From positions 1 to 9,372 of the forward strand of contig JAEZAL010000057.1 in assembly GCA_023427705.1 (NCBI GenBank): a DNA stretch of 9,372 nucleotides, read 5' to 3'. The DNA is from Bacillota bacterium (lineage in GTDB: Bacteria > Bacillota > Clostridia > Clostridiales > Clostridiaceae). Positions 6,140 through 9,372 of this stretch are shown one piece after another; positions within the stretch are counted from its first letter, which is position 1, and every line of letters begins with the position of its first letter. The position numbers and the translations under genes are program-made. The notes beneath the pieces were generated by a model. The model had not been told where the DNA came from. It saw only the letters and a list, made by a program, of their open reading frames with translations, and made no database searches.

Positions 6140-7141
6140 TTATTTTTGAGCTTGTGCTTGAACTGCTGTTAATGCAACAACATTAACTATATCATCAGAA
6201 CTACATCCTCTTGATAAATCGTTAATTGGTTTTGCAAATCCTTGACACATAGGACCAATAGCTTCTGCATTTGCAAATCTTTGAACTAATTTATATCCTA
6301 TATTTCCACTTTGTAAATCTGGGAAAATTAATACATTAGCTTTTCCAGCAACTTTACTATTAGGTGCTTTTTGAGCTGCTACTTTGTCTACTATAGCTGC
6401 ATCTAATTGTAATTCACCATCTATTAATAAATCTGGTCTTAATTCTTTAGCAAGTTCAGTTGCCCTTCTAAACTTATCTACCATTTCATGGTCTGCACTT
6501 CCCATAGTTGAGAAAGAAAGCATAGCTACTCTTGGCTCAACCTTGCAAAGATTTCTTGCTGTATCAGCTGTAGCAATAGCTATAGCCGCTAATTGTTCAT
6601 ATGTTGGATTTGGGTTAACTGCACAGTCTGAGAATAATAGCATACCCTCTTCACCATATTTTGATCCTGGAACCATCATAATGAAGAAACTTGATACTAC
6701 TGAAACTCCTGGAGCAGTTTTTATAATTTGAAGACCTGGTCTTAACAAATCACCTGTTGTATGTACTGCACCTGAAACCATACCATCTGCATCATCTAGT
6801 TTAACCATCATTGTCCCAAAATATAATGGATCTCTAACTATTTTATCTGCTTTTTCTAAAGTCATTCCTTTATTTTTTCTTAATTCATAAAATTCATTGA
6901 CATAAGCATCTAGTCTATCTGATGTATTTGGGTCTACTATTTCTACTCCGTCTAAATTAACAGCTAATTCTTTAGCTTTTTCCTCAATCTTATTTCTGTC
7001 TCCTACCAAAGTTACATAAGCTAATCCTAACTCTTGTATTCTTTGGGCTGCAACTAAAGTTCTTTCCTCATCACCTTCTGGAAGAACTATCTTCTTTCTA
7101 TCAGCTTTTGCTGAATCCCATAATTTTTTCATAAGTTCCAT
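6140..7141 (-). CDS. pta: Phosphate acetyltransferase
   Basis: Pta converts acetyl-CoA and phosphate to acetyl phosphate and CoA, feeding acetate kinase. The single-domain form of 333 residues lacks the long N-terminal extension of E. coli Pta. Conserved blocks are KIVLPEGDEERT (17-28), MVSGAVHTTGDLLRPGLQII (121-140), FSDCAVNPNP (170-179), ELQLDAAI (243-250) and NDLSRGCSSDDIV (307-319). Ser310 and Arg311 correspond to the active-site Ser309 and Arg310 of the Methanosarcina enzyme. The ATG at 7141 is chosen because it has AAAGGAG 8 nt upstream; a longer frame would begin with TTG at 7159, immediately before and overlapping that Shine-Dalgarno. It is the first gene of pta-ackA. Confidence 0.97.
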   Translation of the reverse strand: MELMKKLWDSAKADRKKIVLPEGDEERTLVAAQRIQELGLAYVTLVGDRNKIEEKAKELAVNLDGVEIVDPNTSDRLDAYVNEFYELRKNKGMTLEKADKIVRDPLYFGTMMVKLDDADGMVSGAVHTTGDLLRPGLQIIKTAPGVSVVSSFFIMMVPGSKYGEEGMLLFSDCAVNPNPTYEQLAAIAIATADTARNLCKVEPRVAMLSFSTMGSADHEMVDKFRRATELAKELRPDLLIDGELQLDAAIVDKVAAQKAPNSKVAGKANVLIFPDLQSGNIGYKLVQRFANAEAIGPMCQGFAKPINDLSRGCSSDDIVNVVALTAVQAQAQK

Positions 7142-7160
7142 AATAACTTCTCCTTTCAAA

Positions 7161-7217
7161 AAAAGTACGAACTTTTCTCCATATTCTAATATACTCCTAA
7201 ATAACTATATTTTTCAA
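7161..7217 (-). promoter_or_regulatory. Promoter and short leader hairpin of pta-ackA
   Basis: On the minus strand TTGAAA (7217-7212) and TATATT (7193-7188) are 18 bp apart, with a predicted start near 7181. The short leader contains AAAAGT/ACTTTT (7176-7171 and 7166-7161) with a 4-nt loop, running into seven consecutive T (7164-7158) just before the pta Shine-Dalgarno. The stem has one G-C pair only, so it is a weak attenuator at best. Confidence 0.5.
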
Positions 7218-7221
7218 CCTT

Positions 7222-7238
7222 AAATATTCAAAATATTT
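7222..7238 (-). promoter_or_regulatory. CodY-box-like site 1 upstream of pta-ackA
   Basis: AAATATT-CAA-AATATTT is a perfect 7-3-7 dyad. Positions 7223-7237 match 12 of 15 bases of the CodY box AATTTTCWGAAAATT. Its centre is about 49 bp upstream of the predicted pta start, just before the -35 box. B. subtilis CodY activates ackA from an upstream site. High A+T makes chance matches common. Confidence 0.4.
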
Positions 7239-7253
7239 AATTCTTTATATTAA

Positions 7254-7269
7254 AAATATTCAAAATATT
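7254..7269 (-). promoter_or_regulatory. CodY-box-like site 2 upstream of pta-ackA
   Basis: This is a second identical 16-bp copy (AAATATTCAAAATATT) of the site at 7222, displaced by exactly 32 bp, about three helical turns. Two copies on the same face of the helix upstream of a promoter suggest paired binding of one regulator. It matches the CodY box at the same 12 of 15 positions. The sequence between and around the copies is also very A+T-rich. Confidence 0.4.
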
Positions 7270-7343
7270 AACCACCTCTAATAAATATACTATATATTTT
7301 CATGATATCTCAATAATAATTAACTATATTTATGAAATTTATA

Positions 7344-7352
7344 TGCTATAAT
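7344..7352 (+). promoter_or_regulatory. Extended -10 promoter of tmcAL
   Basis: TGCTATAAT is a perfect TATAAT (7347-7352) with the upstream TG of an extended -10 box, which can replace a -35. No good -35 is present 16-18 bp upstream. The predicted start near 7359 leaves about 25 nt before the ATG. Confidence 0.6.
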
Positions 7353-7383
7353 AATTCTATATTTCCCATTAAGGAGTGTATTT

Positions 7384-8586
7384 ATGAATATAACTGGACT
7401 AATTACAGAATATAATCCCTTTCATAACGGACATTTATACCATCTTAATACAGCAAAAAAAAATACAAATTGCGATGGTATAGTATGTATTATGAGTGGC
7501 AATTTCGTACAAAGAGGCGAGCCAGCAATAATAGATAAATGGAAAAGAACTGAAATGGCCTTAGTAAACGGAGTTGATTTAGTTATTGAACTTCCTACTT
7601 TCTATGCGGTATCTTCAGCTGAATTTTTTGCTAAAGGTGCAATAAAAATTTTAAATAGCACTGGAGTAATCAACAATATTTTTTTTGGAAGTGAATGTGG
7701 GGATATAAATTTACTATACAAAATTGCTAAACTTTTAACTAATGAATCTGAAGAATTTAAGCTAAAAGTTAAAGAAAATTTAAAATCAGGAATTACATAC
7801 GCTAAAGCAAGAGAAAAAGCTTTAATTGATGTATTGCAAGATGATTCTCTAAATGAGGTTCTTTCTAACTCAAATAACATACTTGGAATAGAATATATTA
7901 AAGCAATTATAGATAATAAAAGTAACATAACCCCTTTGACAATGAAAAGAGAAGGATCTAGGTATAATGACAAAAACCTTAATTCTATATTTTCTTCAGC
8001 AACAAGTATAAGAGAAAATATAAAAAAGAACTCAACCCTAAACTCACTGAAATCTTTTATGCCATCACAGTCATTAGATATACTTAATAAGTTATTAAGT
8101 AATGACTATCCTTTCGTTTTTGAAGAACATATGTATAATTTTATTAAATATAGATTGTTGACAAATTGTATAAATTTTAACAATATTTTCGAGATAAAAG
8201 AAGGTATAGATAATAAATTTCTAAAGGAAATTTATCACAGCACTTCATATGAAGATTTAATTTTTAGAGTTAAAAGTAAGAGATATACTTATACTAAAAT
8301 CTCCAGATTATTATCTCAATTATTTTTTGCATTAGATAATTATCACTTTGAAGAATTAATAAAAGATGAAAATTTATATATTCGAGTTCTTGGATTCAAT
8401 GATACTGGAAGGCTTATTTTAAAAGAAATTAAAAAAAATTCTTCAATTCCTATAATAACAAAGGTTGCCAAAAATAATAATAATCCTCTTTTAGAATTAG
8501 ATATACAAAGTACAAAGGCATACTCCCTTTTAAATGATAAAGTAAATCCTTTAAGTGATTATTTACTTTCACCTATAATAAAATAA
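7384..8586 (+). CDS. tmcAL: tRNA(Met) cytidine acetate ligase TmcAL
   Basis: TmcAL (B. subtilis YlbM) acetylates cytidine 34 of elongator tRNA-Met, using acetate and ATP through an acetyl-adenylate, which keeps decoding of AUG accurate. This 400-residue protein has the nucleotidyltransferase HIGH-like motif in GLITEYNPFHNGHL (5-18, HNGH at 14-17), then MSGNFVQRGEPA (37-48). KREGSRYND (188-196), SATSIR (205-210) and SKRYTYTKISRLL (298-310) are further family blocks. ATG at 7384 has AAGGAG 7 nt upstream. It is divergent from pta-ackA, whose product acetate is its substrate. It is followed 48 bp later by ylbJ, with no terminator evident, so the two are likely co-transcribed. Confidence 0.95.
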   Translation: MNITGLITEYNPFHNGHLYHLNTAKKNTNCDGIVCIMSGNFVQRGEPAIIDKWKRTEMALVNGVDLVIELPTFYAVSSAEFFAKGAIKILNSTGVINNIFFGSECGDINLLYKIAKLLTNESEEFKLKVKENLKSGITYAKAREKALIDVLQDDSLNEVLSNSNNILGIEYIKAIIDNKSNITPLTMKREGSRYNDKNLNSIFSSATSIRENIKKNSTLNSLKSFMPSQSLDILNKLLSNDYPFVFEEHMYNFIKYRLLTNCINFNNIFEIKEGIDNKFLKEIYHSTSYEDLIFRVKSKRYTYTKISRLLSQLFFALDNYHFEELIKDENLYIRVLGFNDTGRLILKEIKKNSSIPIITKVAKNNNNPLLELDIQSTKAYSLLNDKVNPLSDYLLSPIIK

Positions 8587-8614
8587 TAATATTAAAAAGT
8601 CATAAGCATATAAA
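8587..8614 (+). promoter_or_regulatory. Weak sigma-E-like promoter before ylbJ
   Basis: TAATATT (8587-8593) and CATATAAA (8607-8614), 13 bp apart, resemble the sporulation sigma-E pattern KMATATT and CATACANT. YlbJ is a sigma-E-dependent gene in B. subtilis, which makes this plausible. The predicted start would fall at the edge of the Shine-Dalgarno, which counts against it. Confidence 0.25.
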
Positions 8615-8634
8615 TACTTTAGGAGGTATAATTC

Positions 8635-9372
8635 ATGATTAGTATTTATATTTTATGGCTTTTAATTTTTATTCTTGTTGCTATATTGCTTAGACTTTTA
8701 AACATAAAAAAAAATTATGTAATTTGCTTTTTAATAACTATCTTCATAATCATTTTTACAATTAATTTAAAAACTAGTATTGAAGCTGCTATAAGTGGTA
8801 CAAAACTTGTAATTACTGCAATATTACCAACTATTTTTCCCTTTAGTGTTATATGCAATTTACTAATATGCTACGATGGAATAACACTTTATTCTAAAAT
8901 ACTTGGTCCATTGATATGTAAACCTCTAGGACTCTCTAGAAATTCATCATTCCCTATAGTTGCTAGCTTTATTTGTGGTTATCCCCTAGGTGCAAAATAT
9001 TCATCTGATATTTATAATTTAGGATATATACATAAAGATGAATATGAAAGACTGCTAAATATAGCTTCGAATGCTGGTCCAATATTTATTTTAGGCTCAG
9101 TTTCTGTTGCTATGTTAAATAATATAAGATTTGGCTATATACTTCTTATTGCTAATTATTTGTCTGTTCTTATTATAGGATTAATTACAAAAAAACAATC
9201 TAAAAACTTAAATAATCAAGTTATAAATAATTCAACATTCAAAGCAAATAATTTTGGAATTAACTTAAAAACTTCAATAGAAGGTGCTATTAATACAACT
9301 TTAAATGTTGGAGCATTTGTAATTATTTTTTCTGTAATTATTAGCATAATAAAAAGCACCACTTCAATAAGT
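8635..9372 (+). CDS. ylbJ: Sporulation integral membrane protein YlbJ, N-terminal 246 codons
   Basis: The frame opens at ATG 8635 behind a strong AGGAGGT with 7-nt spacing, and stays open to the right edge. The visible 246 residues are strongly hydrophobic with several membrane spans, among them about residues 3-22, 30-44 and 163-182. GTKLVITAILPTIFPFSVI (55-73) and the conserved block SFICGYPLGAKYSSDIY (111-127), followed by NIASNAGPIFILGSVSVAML (141-160), are typical of YlbJ, which belongs to the Gate (nucleoside-recognition) transporter-like family. YlbJ is needed for normal spore formation in B. subtilis; its substrate is not established. A hydrophilic Asn/Lys-rich loop lies at about 183-208. 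The pairing tmcAL-ylbJ (ylbM-ylbJ) is familiar in Firmicutes. Confidence 0.9.
   Translation, partial: MISIYILWLLIFILVAILLRLLNIKKNYVICFLITIFIIIFTINLKTSIEAAISGTKLVITAILPTIFPFSVICNLLICYDGITLYSKILGPLICKPLGLSRNSSFPIVASFICGYPLGAKYSSDIYNLGYIHKDEYERLLNIASNAGPIFILGSVSVAMLNNIRFGYILLIANYLSVLIIGLITKKQSKNLNNQVINNSTFKANNFGINLKTSIEGAINTTLNVGAFVIIFSVIISIIKSTTSIS

Noticed and set aside
7142..7159. TTG start giving a pta product six residues longer
   Set aside because: The extra codons include the AAAGGAG Shine-Dalgarno of the ATG at 7141, and the TTG has no ribosome-binding site of its own.
7602..7973. Minus-strand frame opposite tmcAL
   Set aside because: It is a shadow of tmcAL, with low-complexity Leu/Ser/Ile content and no Shine-Dalgarno.
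8082..8100. Perfect 9-1-9 palindrome ACTTAATAA-G-TTATTAAGT
   Set aside because: It lies inside tmcAL and encodes ordinary protein sequence; A+T-rich palindromes of this kind arise by chance and there is no second copy nearby.

Overview
The window is about 70% A+T. Its gene order and protein sequences point to a clostridial chromosome (Clostridium sensu stricto or a close relative). It is mostly conserved housekeeping sequence; I see no insertion sequence, phage gene, CRISPR array, tRNA or rRNA. Species assignment is not possible from the sequence alone.

Layout, from high to low coordinates on the minus strand: pta (7141-6140) and ackA (6110-4914) form the acetate/ATP-generating operon. After a strong sigma-A promoter (4863-4835) and a structured leader of about 115 nt come the DUF177/YceD gene (4713-4204) and rpmF (4201-4016). 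A terminator-like hairpin then separates rpmF from plsX (3961-2960). acpP (2882-2652) has its own near-consensus promoter and a strong terminator. rnc (2525-1827) and an Elp3-like radical SAM gene (1834-797) overlap by 8 bp and end in a terminator. Last come a 31-residue single-span membrane protein (722-627) and the start of smc (615 to the left edge). On the plus strand, divergent from pta, lie tmcAL (7384-8586) and the first 246 codons of ylbJ (8635 to the right edge).

The genes fall into three functional groups: lipid synthesis and ribosome assembly (plsX, acpP, rpmF, DUF177), RNA and tRNA maturation (rnc, Elp3-like, tmcAL), and acetate metabolism (pta, ackA). TmcAL consumes acetate and ATP, which links it to its divergent neighbours. 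Compared with the Bacillus subtilis order fapR-plsX-fabD-fabG-acpA-rnc-smc, fapR, fabD and fabG are absent from this cluster.

The points most worth a second look are: (1) an in-frame TAG at codon 118 of smc, with the reading frame intact beyond it; (2) a 20-bp inverted repeat with one mismatch directly upstream of the rnc ribosome-binding site, a candidate RNase III autoregulatory hairpin; (3) a leader upstream of the DUF177 gene with a possible 20-codon leader peptide, three adjacent hairpins and an alternative pairing that reaches the DUF177 start codon; (4) two identical CodY-box-like sites 32 bp apart upstream of pta-ackA; (5) a 13-bp inverted repeat around the -35 box of the DUF177 promoter; (6) the small membrane protein. 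I found no wholly new multi-gene system.
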